Source: DATLBY01 sp035526665 (GTDB taxonomy: Bacteria; Acidobacteriota; Terriglobia; Bryobacterales; Bryobacteraceae). From it: a DNA stretch of 13,104 bases. Below are positions 1-6,872 of this stretch, one piece after another. The notes beneath the pieces are model-generated. The model was not told the DNA's origin. It worked only from the letters and a program-made list of their open reading frames with translations, and ran no database searches. Both the position numbers and the translations under genes were made by a program. Numbering within the stretch: the first letter of the stretch is position 1; each line of letters begins with the position of its first letter. The stretch is taken from the NCBI GenBank assembly GCA_035526665.1, contig DATLBY010000259.1:1-13104 (forward strand). Direction: 5' to 3'.

Positions 1-261
1 CGACCGGACTTCGCCCGTTGTCGGTCCGTAGAAATGCAGGGCGCCGCAGCCGGCCAGGGTCTCACCATCGAAGACGAGTGTGAAGTCGCGGATATTTTCC
101 GACATCTCAAACTCGGTTCGGGGGAGCATCACGCCTTTGCCGGCATAATCGTTTACCAACGAAAGCAGCGTGTGGATATCGAGCATCGATGCTTTACGAA
201 TGGTCAGGGAAGAATCAGCCAACGTGCTCCCGGAGATCTCAGACGTGAGGACATTATGCAT
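1..261 (-). CDS. argA: GNAT acetyltransferase, N-acetylglutamate synthase-like (3' end outside window)
   Basis: The N-terminal 87 codons are visible; the rest lies beyond base 1. The likely role is transfer of acetyl from acetyl-CoA to glutamate, the first step of arginine synthesis, in the cytosol. The translation has the layout of the short GNAT-type N-acetylglutamate synthases: 'TIRKASMLDIHTLL', then 'MLPRTEFEMSENIRDF', then 'GCGALHFYG' and the start of the 'EVRS' strand. The ATG at 261-259 lies inside the last codons of argB, an 8-base overlap, which implies translational coupling. No separate ribosome site is seen. Membership in an argC-argB-acetyltransferase run supports the arginine role over a generic GNAT. 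The acetyl-CoA loop that would confirm catalysis is not in the window. Confidence 0.75.
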   Translation of the reverse strand, partial: MHNVLTSEISGSTLADSSLTIRKASMLDIHTLLSLVNDYAGKGVMLPRTEFEMSENIRDFTLVFDGETLAGCGALHFYGPTTGEVRS

Positions 262-1042
262 TGAAAGCACTGCCCTCCGGCACCAACCGGGTCCCGATTG
301 GCTCGCCCGCCAGGATTCGCCCAGCGGCCCCGGCAAGAGCTCCGGGGGCGATGACAACCTGTCCGATGCCGGCGGCGAGAGCGTCGCAGGCAGCATTTAA
401 CTTCGCTTGCATGCCGCCGGTCGCCACGCCGGAACTAATCAATGCATTGCAGGCAGCCGGCGAAAGAGTCGGGAGGATGCTGCTATCGGCGCCGCGCACG
501 CCGTCTACATCGGTCAGGAACAGGAGCCGGTCCGCATGAAAGCCCGCGGCACAAGCGACGGCCATCTGGTCGGCATTTACGTTGTATACGCGTCCCTGCC
601 GGTCCCCTGCCACACACGCGATCACGGGCAGGTAGCCGTTGGAGGCCAGCAGGTTTAATACGGCCGGGTTGCACCGCACGGGACGTCCGACTGCTCCCAG
701 GTCGGCGTGCATCGGCTCGGCCTCGACAATGCAGGCATCGATGCCGCTCAGTCCCACGGCATTGGACCCGGCCGCTGCCAGGGCTGCGAGCAGTTCGTGG
801 TTCACGCTCCCGGCCAATACCTTGAGCACGGCATCAATCACATCCGGAGTAGTGACGCGAAGACCGCCGACAAAACTGCTTTCGACACCACGCTCGGATA
901 GAAAACGCGTCATCTGCTTACCGCCGCCATGCACGACAACAAGCTCGGCTGCGGACTGCAAATCCGCGAGCTCCCGCGCCAGGCGGTCTCGCGATGCGGG
1001 GGAGTCGAGCAGCGTGCCGCCCAGCTTTATCAGAATTTTCAC
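254..1042 (-). CDS. argB: acetylglutamate kinase ArgB
   Basis: Phosphorylates N-acetylglutamate with ATP, the second step of arginine synthesis (cytosolic). It has 262 residues, typical of the short Escherichia coli-type enzyme. Amino-acid-kinase motifs are in order: 'IKLGG' at 5-9, 'VVVHGGGKQ' near 35-43, 'GLRVTTPDVIDAV' near 60, 'NVNADQMA' near 154, 'LFLTDVDGV' near 175 and 'GGMQAKLNAA' near 209. The start codon is GTG at 1042-1040, overlapping the argC TGA by 4 bases (GTGA). The N-terminus begins directly at the first beta strand, without the extra N-terminal helix found in arginine-inhibited hexameric enzymes. The enzyme is therefore probably not feedback-inhibited by arginine, which fits control at the operator upstream of argC. 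That last point is inference from family knowledge. Confidence 0.95.
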   Translation of the reverse strand: MKILIKLGGTLLDSPASRDRLARELADLQSAAELVVVHGGGKQMTRFLSERGVESSFVGGLRVTTPDVIDAVLKVLAGSVNHELLAALAAAGSNAVGLSGIDACIVEAEPMHADLGAVGRPVRCNPAVLNLLASNGYLPVIACVAGDRQGRVYNVNADQMAVACAAGFHADRLLFLTDVDGVRGADSSILPTLSPAACNALISSGVATGGMQAKLNAACDALAAGIGQVVIAPGALAGAAGRILAGEPIGTRLVPEGSAFNA

Positions 1043-2046
1043 AGCAGCCCTTCGTGCTCATCGAAGCCGAGGATCAGGTTCATATTTTGCACGGCTTGAC
1101 CGGCGGCGCCTTTGACAAGGTTGTCGATCACTGCCACCAATACCCCACGCCCGGTAGATGCGTCGAATGTGACGCCGATATCGCAGAAATTCGTACGTTG
1201 AATTGCCCGCAGATCCGGGGTCACGCCGGGATCGTACAACCGGACGAATGGGGCGCCCTGGTAAAACGATTCATACGTATCTATGATCTCAGCGGCGCTG
1301 GTGGAGCGCGCGGCACGAAAATAGATGGTTTCCAGGATGCCGCGGTCAATCGGCAGAAGCTGCGCGGTAAAGCTGAACTCGTGCTCGCGCAGACCGGAAT
1401 TCTGCAGCACTTCGGGCACATGGCGGTGCTCGAGAATGGAGTAGGCCGAGAAGTTCTCGGTCACCTCACAAAAACTGGTTTTGAGGCTCGCCTTGCGCCC
1501 GGCTCCGCTCACGCCGGATTTGGCGTCGCAGACCACGCCGGCGCTGCGGTCGATCAGATTGGCGTCCAGCAGCGGCTTTAATGCCAGATTCGCCGCGGTC
1601 GGGTAGCACCCCGGATTCGAAACCAGCCGGGCTGATTTAATCCGATCCCGGTAAAACTCCGGGAGGCCATACACTGCTTCCGATAGCAGGGCGGGCTGCG
1701 AATGCGCGGCTTTATACCAGCGCTCGTAATTTTCTGGTGTCCGGAGCCGGAAGGCGCCGCTGAGATCGATAACTTTCGCGCCCACCTCCAGCAGGCCGGG
1801 TGTGAGATCGAGGGACACTTCGGGCGGCGTGGCGAGGAATACGGCTTGAATTCCGGCCTCCCGGGCGGCGTCGGGGGTACATGGGATGCGGGGTAAGCGC
1901 TTGGCGCCCCTGGGGATGAGCTCACCGGCCGGATCGGCGCGATGCTCCATCAGGACCGGCTGGACGCCGGGATGGCGCTCGAGAATGCGGACGAGCTCCG
2001 CGCCACTATAGCCCCGAAATCCGACAATACCGACAGCCGTGGTCAT
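1039..2046 (-). CDS. argC: N-acetyl-gamma-glutamyl-phosphate reductase ArgC
   Basis: Reduces N-acetylglutamyl phosphate with NADPH to the semialdehyde, the third step of arginine synthesis. The 335 residues match the family length. The N-terminal NAD(P)-binding segment reads 'VGIVGFRGYSGAELVRIL'. It is followed by 'VFLATPPEVS' near 69, 'VIDLSGAFRL' near 92, the catalytic cysteine in 'NPGCYPTAA' (C147) and the conserved 'HRHVPEV' (H207/H209). It is the first gene of a minus-strand operon and overlaps argB by 4 bases. The ATG at 2046 has no recognisable Shine-Dalgarno; the start is supported by the Rossmann fold beginning directly after it. The start codon lies at the edge of an ARG-box-like palindrome, so repressor binding should block transcription of the whole operon. 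Confidence 0.95.
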   Translation of the reverse strand: MTTAVGIVGFRGYSGAELVRILERHPGVQPVLMEHRADPAGELIPRGAKRLPRIPCTPDAAREAGIQAVFLATPPEVSLDLTPGLLEVGAKVIDLSGAFRLRTPENYERWYKAAHSQPALLSEAVYGLPEFYRDRIKSARLVSNPGCYPTAANLALKPLLDANLIDRSAGVVCDAKSGVSGAGRKASLKTSFCEVTENFSAYSILEHRHVPEVLQNSGLREHEFSFTAQLLPIDRGILETIYFRAARSTSAAEIIDTYESFYQGAPFVRLYDPGVTPDLRAIQRTNFCDIGVTFDASTGRGVLVAVIDNLVKGAAGQAVQNMNLILGFDEHEGLL

Positions 2047-2081
2047 GAGTATTTATTCACTACTATGAATAAATATAACAC
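2044..2081. promoter_or_regulatory. two tandem ARG-box-like operators (ArgR/AhrC type)
   Basis: Two 18-bp sites lie side by side. Box 1, 2044-2061, reads catgagtatttattcact: TGAGT, 4 bp, ATTCA, one mismatch from the TGAAT-N4-ATTCA core. Box 2, 2064-2081, reads tatgaataaatataacac: TGAAT, 4 bp, then a weak right half. They are 2 bp apart. The facing half-sites also form a perfect 10-bp inverted repeat (2050-2059 with 2066-2075). Tandem ARG boxes a few bp apart upstream of arg operons are established for ArgR repressors. The ArgR gene itself is not in the window. Confidence 0.7.
2072..2077 (-). promoter_or_regulatory. possible -10 of the arg operon promoter
   Basis: Read on the minus strand this is TATATT, about 25 bases upstream of the argC ATG and inside ARG box 2. 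I see no convincing -35 at the right distance, so this is a weak call. Its overlap with the operator would explain repression. Confidence 0.35.
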
Positions 2082-2158
2082 ACCTTGCTTGATGAACCGG
2101 TAGCACTCTACAGCAAAGGGCAGAACATCTTCACTTCCTTTAAAGGTGCAGCAAGAGT

Positions 2159-2187
2159 TTGACATAAGTATACGCTGTAAGTATATT
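2159..2187 (+). promoter_or_regulatory. strong sigma-70 promoter for the ribbon-helix-helix gene
   Basis: A perfect -35 TTGACA (2159-2164), a spacer of exactly 17 bp and a -10 TATATT (2182-2187). Only six bases separate the -10 from the ATG at 2194, so the expected transcription start is at or within a base of the start codon. The mRNA would be leaderless. The octamer TAAGTATA occurs at 2165-2172 and again at 2178-2185 (13-bp period), in the spacer and over the -10, a plausible autoregulatory operator. Confidence 0.8.
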
Positions 2188-2193
2188 TGGTAC

Positions 2194-2604
2194 ATGCCGA
2201 ATAAAACGATTTACGTCAAGGATTCGGAGCTTCAGCTCTTCGAAGAAATTCAGGAGCAACTCAGCACTAGTCTGTCATCCCTGTTCTCGGAGTTTCTCCG
2301 TGAGCGTGTAGCGAACATGAATCCTGCGGAGAGCCGAATCGCCTCCATGATAGGGCAGATTAGCGCCAGACGAGAAGCCGCGCAGACAGATCGTGGAATC
2401 CCCCCGTTTATTAATGGCGGGTACGCACTAGCAGAAGAGTACGCAAAGAAGTCGCTCAGGGCAATACAGACGGGCAAGATACGAGATGCGAAGATTTTAC
2501 TATGGACAGCGAGCTCCTATCTGGACCTAACGGAGCGAAATCTAAAACATGTGAAAGACGTGAACGAGAAGATCGCCGCTATGGACCTTGAGTCTTCCAC
2601 CTAG
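2194..2604 (+). CDS. ribbon-helix-helix-like DNA-binding protein with helical C-terminal region
   Basis: A 136-residue cytosolic protein. Residues 1-40 start 'MPNKTIYVKD', with a short beta strand followed by two predicted helices. This resembles the N-terminus of EXLDI-family and CopG/ParG-type ribbon-helix-helix proteins, so a DNA-binding regulator is likely. Residues 75-130 look all-helical ('YALAEEYAKKSLRAIQ', then 'AKILLWTASSYLDLTE') and match nothing I recognise; they could bind a partner or ligand. I chose the ATG at 2194 because the promoter fixes transcription there. An in-frame ATG at 2146 lies upstream of the -35 and would not be transcribed. The gene stands alone between an arg operon and a convergent operon, and is AT-richer with more ATA, CTA and AGA codons than its neighbours, suggesting acquisition by transfer. 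No toxin partner is visible. Confidence 0.7.
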   Translation: MPNKTIYVKDSELQLFEEIQEQLSTSLSSLFSEFLRERVANMNPAESRIASMIGQISARREAAQTDRGIPPFINGGYALAEEYAKKSLRAIQTGKIRDAKILLWTASSYLDLTERNLKHVKDVNEKIAAMDLESST

Positions 2605-2688
2605 GTCAACACAATCTTCGGACACCACTGGGGTGGGGGTGGCGAACGAGGTCCTTTTAAAACGTGGGACAGGTCATAAAGGCCCGGC
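2605..2688. other. short convergent intergenic gap
   Basis: This 84-base gap separates the ends of two convergent genes. It has a GGGGTGGGGGTGG tract and small imperfect repeats, but no stem followed by a T-run on either strand. I cannot call a terminator here. Confidence 0.4.
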
Positions 2689-3888
2689 TCACGCCACGAT
2701 GGTTAGTGTTCTGGCCGATGATGCACATTTATCGGCAAGGCCGGCCAGGCTTTCCGCGATCAGGCAGTCGGGCTGAAACACGGTAAGCGGTGCATGGGCA
2801 CGCTGGGCCGCGAGACAGATGTCGGGCGCCGGCGGAACCATGCCTAAAACCGGGAATCCCATTTCCGCTTCGATCTCCGGCAAAGGCACCGGACAGCTCA
2901 CCAAGGTTCGATTAACTAAAATTGTCTCGATCTGCGGCGTGCCGTCCCAGGCTTCCAGAGCGCGCGCCATCAGCTTGGCCGATTGGGTGCAGTTAGGATC
3001 CCGCTCCATCACCAGAAGCAGCCGGCCGGAATCTTCGATGGCGGCGCGGTTCGCCTCCGATAGCGAAGCAGGAAGATCGAGTATCACGTAATCCGCCAAC
3101 GCGAGCAGCGCGGTGATTAATTGTTTTACCCGGTCGGGCCTCAGGTCCCCGCACTCGGCGGCCGTTTGCGGGCCGAATAGCAATCTCAGGTTCGGCAAGT
3201 CGTTGCAGGGCCACAGACAAGCAACTGCCGCCGCGGGGCTGATTTGGGTCGCCTCGGTTCGCAGCAAATGCGAAGTGTTTTGCAGTTGCCCGTAGGGCTT
3301 GAGATACGGCTGCAACGTTCCAAACGCCGGACTCAATTCCACCAGGATCACTTTTCTGGTCTTGGCCAGGACACAGGCTACATTCAGGGCCACCGTTGTG
3401 ACGCCGACCCCACCTTTGGCGCCGATGAACGAAATCACTCCGCCAAGCTGCGGCGAGGGCATAAAGGAGTTTGAGTTCCGGTGTTCCGGCCTTTTGCGAC
3501 CCAGGTTCATTGCCGTGCGCATGACGGAAGCCACGCCATCGCTATATCTCTCTTTCAATAAGTAGTCGGTAGCGCCGGCACGCATCGCCCGCAGCGCCAA
3601 GCCCTCTTCGTCAGCGGCGTAAAGAACGATGATCGGGGTTGGCGAGGCAGCCTTTTGCATCTGCAGGAAGCCGCTCAACGGGTCATTGGAGCCGTCGTCT
3701 TGCAACGAGAGATCCATCAGGATGAGGTCCACGCCGCCCCCTCCAATACGTGCCAGCGCGGTGGCCAGACTTTCCACGCACTGGACGTGGACCACCGTAT
3801 CTTCCATTTGAGCCAGGGCGCTTCGAATCAGCGCGGTTTCCGCGGGATTTTTCTGTATCAACAATATGAACATGTTGGTGGCCTCCAT
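2689..3888 (-). CDS. CpaE/TadZ-like protein with degenerate receiver and ATPase domains
   Basis: 399 residues: a response-regulator receiver fold (about 6-125), a linker and a MinD/ParA-type ATPase (about 150-390). CpaE/TadZ proteins position type IV/Tad pilus machinery at the inner membrane. The receiver keeps D59 and K112, but the metal-binding acidic pair is replaced by Q12/K13 and the switch Ser/Thr by Y90, so phosphorylation is doubtful. The ATPase keeps the signature lysine in 'KGGVGVTT' (K158) and the Walker B aspartate (D271). The usual 'DLD' after the second strand is 'ELS' (184-186). The stop of the upstream paralogue and this ATG share a base (TAATG), so translation is coupled. A second ATG at 3873 has GGAGG eight bases upstream and may be the true start. 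The gene is probably a non-catalytic partner of the upstream copy. Confidence 0.85.
   Translation of the reverse strand: MEATNMFILLIQKNPAETALIRSALAQMEDTVVHVQCVESLATALARIGGGGVDLILMDLSLQDDGSNDPLSGFLQMQKAASPTPIIVLYAADEEGLALRAMRAGATDYLLKERYSDGVASVMRTAMNLGRKRPEHRNSNSFMPSPQLGGVISFIGAKGGVGVTTVALNVACVLAKTRKVILVELSPAFGTLQPYLKPYGQLQNTSHLLRTEATQISPAAAVACLWPCNDLPNLRLLFGPQTAAECGDLRPDRVKQLITALLALADYVILDLPASLSEANRAAIEDSGRLLLVMERDPNCTQSAKLMARALEAWDGTPQIETILVNRTLVSCPVPLPEIEAEMGFPVLGMVPPAPDICLAAQRAHAPLTVFQPDCLIAESLAGLADKCASSARTLTIVA
3882..3886 (-). promoter_or_regulatory. Shine-Dalgarno supporting an internal start at 3873
   Basis: GGAGG on the minus strand, eight bases before the ATG at 3873-3871. It is a better ribosome site than the one serving the ATG at 3888 and suggests the protein may begin 'MFILLIQKN'. 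Confidence 0.55.
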
Positions 3889-5204
3889 TAGAGGCTCCCT
3901 GTCAGAGACTCCCTATTACCTCCAGATGTGCTCTCCATCGGATAAGGTTTTTCGGCAAACGAGAACAGGCGCGAAACCCTGCCTTTCGGCTTGGCCGGCT
4001 GCACGCCCGCCAACTTTTGGGCCAAGACCCGCGTGTGGGCGCCGAACTGGCCATTCCTGGCAGCGACCTCCTTCTTCACGCAAGCGTCGTGCAATTCCTG
4101 GTTTGAGGGCGGAAACCTTACATAAACCGGCATACCGAAGAGACTGTCCAGCTCGTTGGTGGAGAATTCCTGGCCGATGGAGACCTGATTCACGATGATT
4201 TTGAGACGATCCTTCTCTAGGCCGGCTTCCCGCAGCGAGTGGATGGCCAATTTGGTTTGGTAAAGCGCGGGAAGGCTGGTCGTAGTCACTAGTAGCAGCT
4301 CGCTTACCTGATCCAGCAGGCTGAGGGAGAAGGTGGCGGGCCGTCCCATATCCACGACCACCAAACCATACAGCTTCCGGATTACCCCCAATACATGCTT
4401 CAGGTCGTCCGCATTCGGCTCGGCGGCACTCGGGACGCCGGGCGGGCAGAGGATTTGCACGTCGGCGGAATGGGCCACCATGGATTCGCAAAAAGACTGG
4501 TCAAAACGATGGATATTAGCGACGGCATCCAAAATGGAGTATTGCGATTCGGCAGCCATCAGGAAGCCGATCATGCCGCCAACCAAATCTAAATCCACTA
4601 ATAGCGTATTTTTAGTGGTTTGCCTTCGCAGTTCGACTGCCAGGTTGCAGGCGATTGTGGAAGCGCCCACTCCTCCCTTCACACCCATCACGCCAATGAG
4701 GGTAGCCTCAGCCGATGGCTGGGCGCTAGTCCTCTCGCCACGGGCACTGGTTCTCATGACCGCATATTGGATGGCTTTCACCAGTACACTGGCATTACAG
4801 GCGCTTTTAACAATGTAATCCTGCGCGCCATCGTGCACCATCTGAAGCGCCTGCTTTTCGCCATCGTCGCCACTCAGCAGGAGCACCGGCAGGCCCTGCG
4901 CCTTGAGCTTAATTCGGTTATAAGTGTCGGGACCATTGCTGTCCGGCAGCCCCAGATCGAGAAGCACCACGTCCACACCGCCTCGATCCAGACGGCTCAA
5001 GCCTGCCTGCAAAGAGTCGGTCCAATTCAGAACAAAGGAGATCTCTGTTCTGGAGGACAGCCAATTCTGCACCAGGGCGGCGTAATCCGGGCTGTCTTCA
5101 ATCAGTAGAACGGTCAGAGTTCCTTTGGTGGTAAGTGACGTTGCCATAAAGCTTTTTATCGACCTGTTCCGCGAGTTCTTTAAAGAAGTGACACTATTCG
5201 GCAT
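3888..5204 (-). CDS. CpaE/TadZ-like protein: receiver domain fused to MinD/ParA-type ATPase
   Basis: 438 residues from the ATG at 5204, chosen because GAGGA lies eight bases upstream; a TTG at 5219 is possible. In numbering from that TTG the receiver (about 34-150) is complete: E41/D42, phospho-acceptor D88, S116 and K138. The ATPase (about 163-400) has 'KGGVGAST' (signature lysine K171, without the second P-loop lysine, as usual in CpaE), an intact 'DLDL' at 199-202 and Walker B 'VVVDMG' with D280. The basic C-terminal tail has no membrane segment. CpaE proteins act as spatial regulators of Tad/Flp pili. No cpaB, cpaC, cpaF or tadB/C gene is in view, so the cargo here is unknown. It is followed at once by a degenerate paralogue, implying tandem duplication and probable heterodimers. 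Confidence 0.85.
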   Translation of the reverse strand: MPNSVTSLKNSRNRSIKSFMATSLTTKGTLTVLLIEDSPDYAALVQNWLSSRTEISFVLNWTDSLQAGLSRLDRGGVDVVLLDLGLPDSNGPDTYNRIKLKAQGLPVLLLSGDDGEKQALQMVHDGAQDYIVKSACNASVLVKAIQYAVMRTSARGERTSAQPSAEATLIGVMGVKGGVGASTIACNLAVELRRQTTKNTLLVDLDLVGGMIGFLMAAESQYSILDAVANIHRFDQSFCESMVAHSADVQILCPPGVPSAAEPNADDLKHVLGVIRKLYGLVVVDMGRPATFSLSLLDQVSELLLVTTTSLPALYQTKLAIHSLREAGLEKDRLKIIVNQVSIGQEFSTNELDSLFGMPVYVRFPPSNQELHDACVKKEVAARNGQFGAHTRVLAQKLAGVQPAKPKGRVSRLFSFAEKPYPMESTSGGNRESLTGSL

Positions 5205-5283
5205 TTGCATCTTCCTCAACTAAGTGGAGATTTGTGCCAATAGTTGCAGCTCTTTCTTCTATTTGACCGGCGGGAATCCCCGG

Positions 5284-5757
5284 TTAGCGCTGCTCGTAGA
5301 GAGAGCGCTCCGCCAGTTCGCCGACGATGGGGAGATGATAGGTCTGCTCCTGACTGGTTTTTACGATCATCCAGATCCAGGCGAAGAAGACGGCGAGATG
5401 CAGGACCGAACCGGCCAGCCTGTGCGGATAGAACACATGGCCGGGAACAAAATTCAGAACCGGCGACACCACCCAATCGACAATCAACCAGACCACGAAC
5501 AGATAGATGCCCTGAAAAGCATGAAAGCGGACGGTCCGGTCTGTCCGGAAGCGGAGTGAGGCGAGTGCGATGATCGCGAACACCCAGCCCACCATGGGGA
5601 TATAGCAGAGCAGGGACGCAGTTCTCGAACTCATGCTGCCCATGAAATCCGGCGAGGGAGCCGTGGCGGGACCGGAGTTGTACTGCCGCGCGCCGCAGTG
5701 GGCGCAAAAAACGTCGGCGGGCAACGAAGGTTTACCGCATCTGGTGCAAAAGGGCAT
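5284..5757 (-). CDS. zinc-ribbon membrane protein, DUF4870/Tic20-like
   Basis: 157 residues. The N-terminus is a zinc ribbon with cysteines at 4, 7, 18 and 21 ('CTRCG' and 'CAHCG'). After a Ser/Pro/Ala linker come three hydrophobic segments, about 46-68, 82-104 and 114-133. The motifs 'YIPMVGWVFAIIALA', 'VRFHAFQG' and 'LPIVGELAE' match the DUF4870/Tic20-like small membrane protein family, whose function is not settled. It is likely an inner-membrane protein with a cytosolic zinc ribbon. It precedes the two CpaE-like genes on the same strand, with about 80 bases before the next ATG, so co-transcription is plausible and it might serve as a membrane anchor for them; that link is inference. The ATG at 5757 begins directly before the zinc ribbon, with only a weak ribosome site. 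Confidence 0.8.
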   Translation of the reverse strand: MPFCTRCGKPSLPADVFCAHCGARQYNSGPATAPSPDFMGSMSSRTASLLCYIPMVGWVFAIIALASLRFRTDRTVRFHAFQGIYLFVVWLIVDWVVSPVLNFVPGHVFYPHRLAGSVLHLAVFFAWIWMIVKTSQEQTYHLPIVGELAERSLYEQR

Positions 5758-5823
5758 CGCTACAACTTCTTACGTTACGCGATGCACGTTTGTTCCTGCA
5801 AGCAGAGCCGGATAGCGGCAGCA

Positions 5824-5851
5824 TTGCGGAAAACCGCGACTGTGATAGGAT
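5824..5851 (+). promoter_or_regulatory. candidate extended -10 promoter for the MBL-fold gene
   Basis: TTGCGG (5824-5829), a 16-bp spacer and TAGGAT (5846-5851) preceded by TGA, an extended -10. The predicted start is within a base or two of the ATG at 5859. The AGGA of the -10 could instead act as a ribosome site if transcription starts farther upstream. Confidence 0.5.
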
Positions 5852-5858
5852 GCGATCC

Positions 5859-6869
5859 ATGCGCCTGTTTGCCGCCTTGATTCTGGGTTTGTGTACTTCC
5901 GCCTTGGCTCCGGCCGCCAAAACCTTGGATGTCTACTTCATTGATGTGGAAGGCGGGCAGGCGAGTCTCATCGTTACCCCGGCCGGGCAATCCATGCTGG
6001 TGGACGCCGGCTGGCCGGGCTTCAACCAGCGGGATGCCTCCCGGATCGCTCAAGCGGCCAAATCCGCCGGTGTGAAACATTTGGACTACCTTGTTGTTAC
6101 CCACTTCCATAGAGATCATGTGGGCGGCGTGCCGGAGCTGGTGGCCAAGCTTCCGGTGAAGAATTTTGTCGATCATGGCCCCAATGTGGAGACCGGCAAA
6201 GGCGCCGAAGAGCTTTCCAGCGCCTATGACAAAGCCGTGCAGTCGGGGCGCCACATCGTTGTGAAGCCGGGCGATACGATCCCGCTGAAAGGCGTCACTG
6301 TCGACGTGGTGGCCGCCAATGGGGAAGGGCTGAAAACAGCCTTACCAAAGGGTGGCGCAGCGAACTCCGTGTGTGAAGCCTCTAACTCGTTTCCCGAAGA
6401 TAAAACGGAGAATGCGCGATCGGTCGGCTTCGTGCTCTCCTTTGGGAAATTTCGTTTTGTCGATCTGGGGGATCTCACCAGCCGGAAGGAGTTTGACTTG
6501 GTCTGCCCTGAAAACCGGCTCGGCAAAGTGGATGTCTACCTGACCACCCATCATGGCGCTGCCTCCTCTAATGCCAAAGCGATCGTCCAAGCGCTGCAGC
6601 CGCGCGTCGCGATCATGAACAATGGAGCTAAAAAAGGCGGCGAACCGGCGGCATGGCAGATCATTAGGAATTCCCCTGGGCTGGAAGATCTGTGGCAAGT
6701 GCACTTTGCGATCGCCGGAGGGAAAGAAAATAACGTCCCGGAACCGATGATCGCCAACCTGGAAGAGAATTGCGAAGGAAAATCCCTCAAGCTGTCAGCC
6801 ATGCAGGACGGCTCCTTCACGATTCTAAATTCGCGCAACAAGTATCAGAAGACGTATCCGGCTAGATAA
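5859..6869 (+). CDS. secreted ComEC-like metallo-beta-lactamase-fold hydrolase
   Basis: 336 residues. The N-terminus 'MRLFAALILGLCTSALAPAA' is a signal peptide, probably cut near residue 19-20, so the protein acts outside the cytoplasm. The fold is the MBL type related to the C-terminal part of ComEC/Rec2: 'VYFIDVEGGQASLIV' near 25, the metal motif 'THFHRDHVGG' (H82, H84, D86, H87), 'VDLGDLT' with D205, and 'TTHHGAASSN' with the late histidines at 231-232. It should be a metal-dependent hydrolase, but substrate cannot be told from sequence; lactonase, phosphodiesterase or nuclease activity is possible. The ATG at 5859 is preferred over earlier in-frame starts because the signal peptide begins there and AGGA sits eight bases upstream. 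It is divergent from the zinc-ribbon gene and probably a single-gene unit. Confidence 0.85.
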   Translation: MRLFAALILGLCTSALAPAAKTLDVYFIDVEGGQASLIVTPAGQSMLVDAGWPGFNQRDASRIAQAAKSAGVKHLDYLVVTHFHRDHVGGVPELVAKLPVKNFVDHGPNVETGKGAEELSSAYDKAVQSGRHIVVKPGDTIPLKGVTVDVVAANGEGLKTALPKGGAANSVCEASNSFPEDKTENARSVGFVLSFGKFRFVDLGDLTSRKEFDLVCPENRLGKVDVYLTTHHGAASSNAKAIVQALQPRVAIMNNGAKKGGEPAAWQIIRNSPGLEDLWQVHFAIAGGKENNVPEPMIANLEENCEGKSLKLSAMQDGSFTILNSRNKYQKTYPAR

Positions 6870-6872
6870 GCC

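Noticed and set aside
254..1115. Plus-strand open frames opposite argB
   Set aside because: They are shadows of the argB coding strand. Their translations are rich in Arg/Pro/Ser without motifs, whereas argB shows every family motif.
2137..2146. Perfect palindrome CCTTTAAAGG between argC and the ribbon-helix-helix gene
   Set aside because: It is only 10 bp, not placed on either promoter core, and could occur by chance in an AT-richer gap.
2194..2604. Antitoxin of a toxin-antitoxin pair
   Set aside because: The next gene is convergent and encodes a CpaE-like protein, and the upstream gene is argC. There is no small toxin frame adjacent.
2588..2776. Plus-strand 62-codon frame across the convergent gap, with a tract (TTTTAAAACGTGGGACAGG) that recalled insertion-sequence ends
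   Set aside because: No inverted terminal repeats, target duplication or transposase fragment can be seen, and the frame overlaps the CpaE-like gene. The resemblance is only a vague memory.
5255..5283. Possible terminator after the zinc-ribbon gene
   Set aside because: On the minus strand a small CGGG-GATT-CCCG hairpin exists, but the stem is 4 bp and no T-run follows.
2689..5757. Part of a Tad/Flp pilus locus
   Set aside because: No pilin, secretin, CpaF ATPase or TadB/C membrane gene lies on either side in the window, so only the CpaE-like character is supported.
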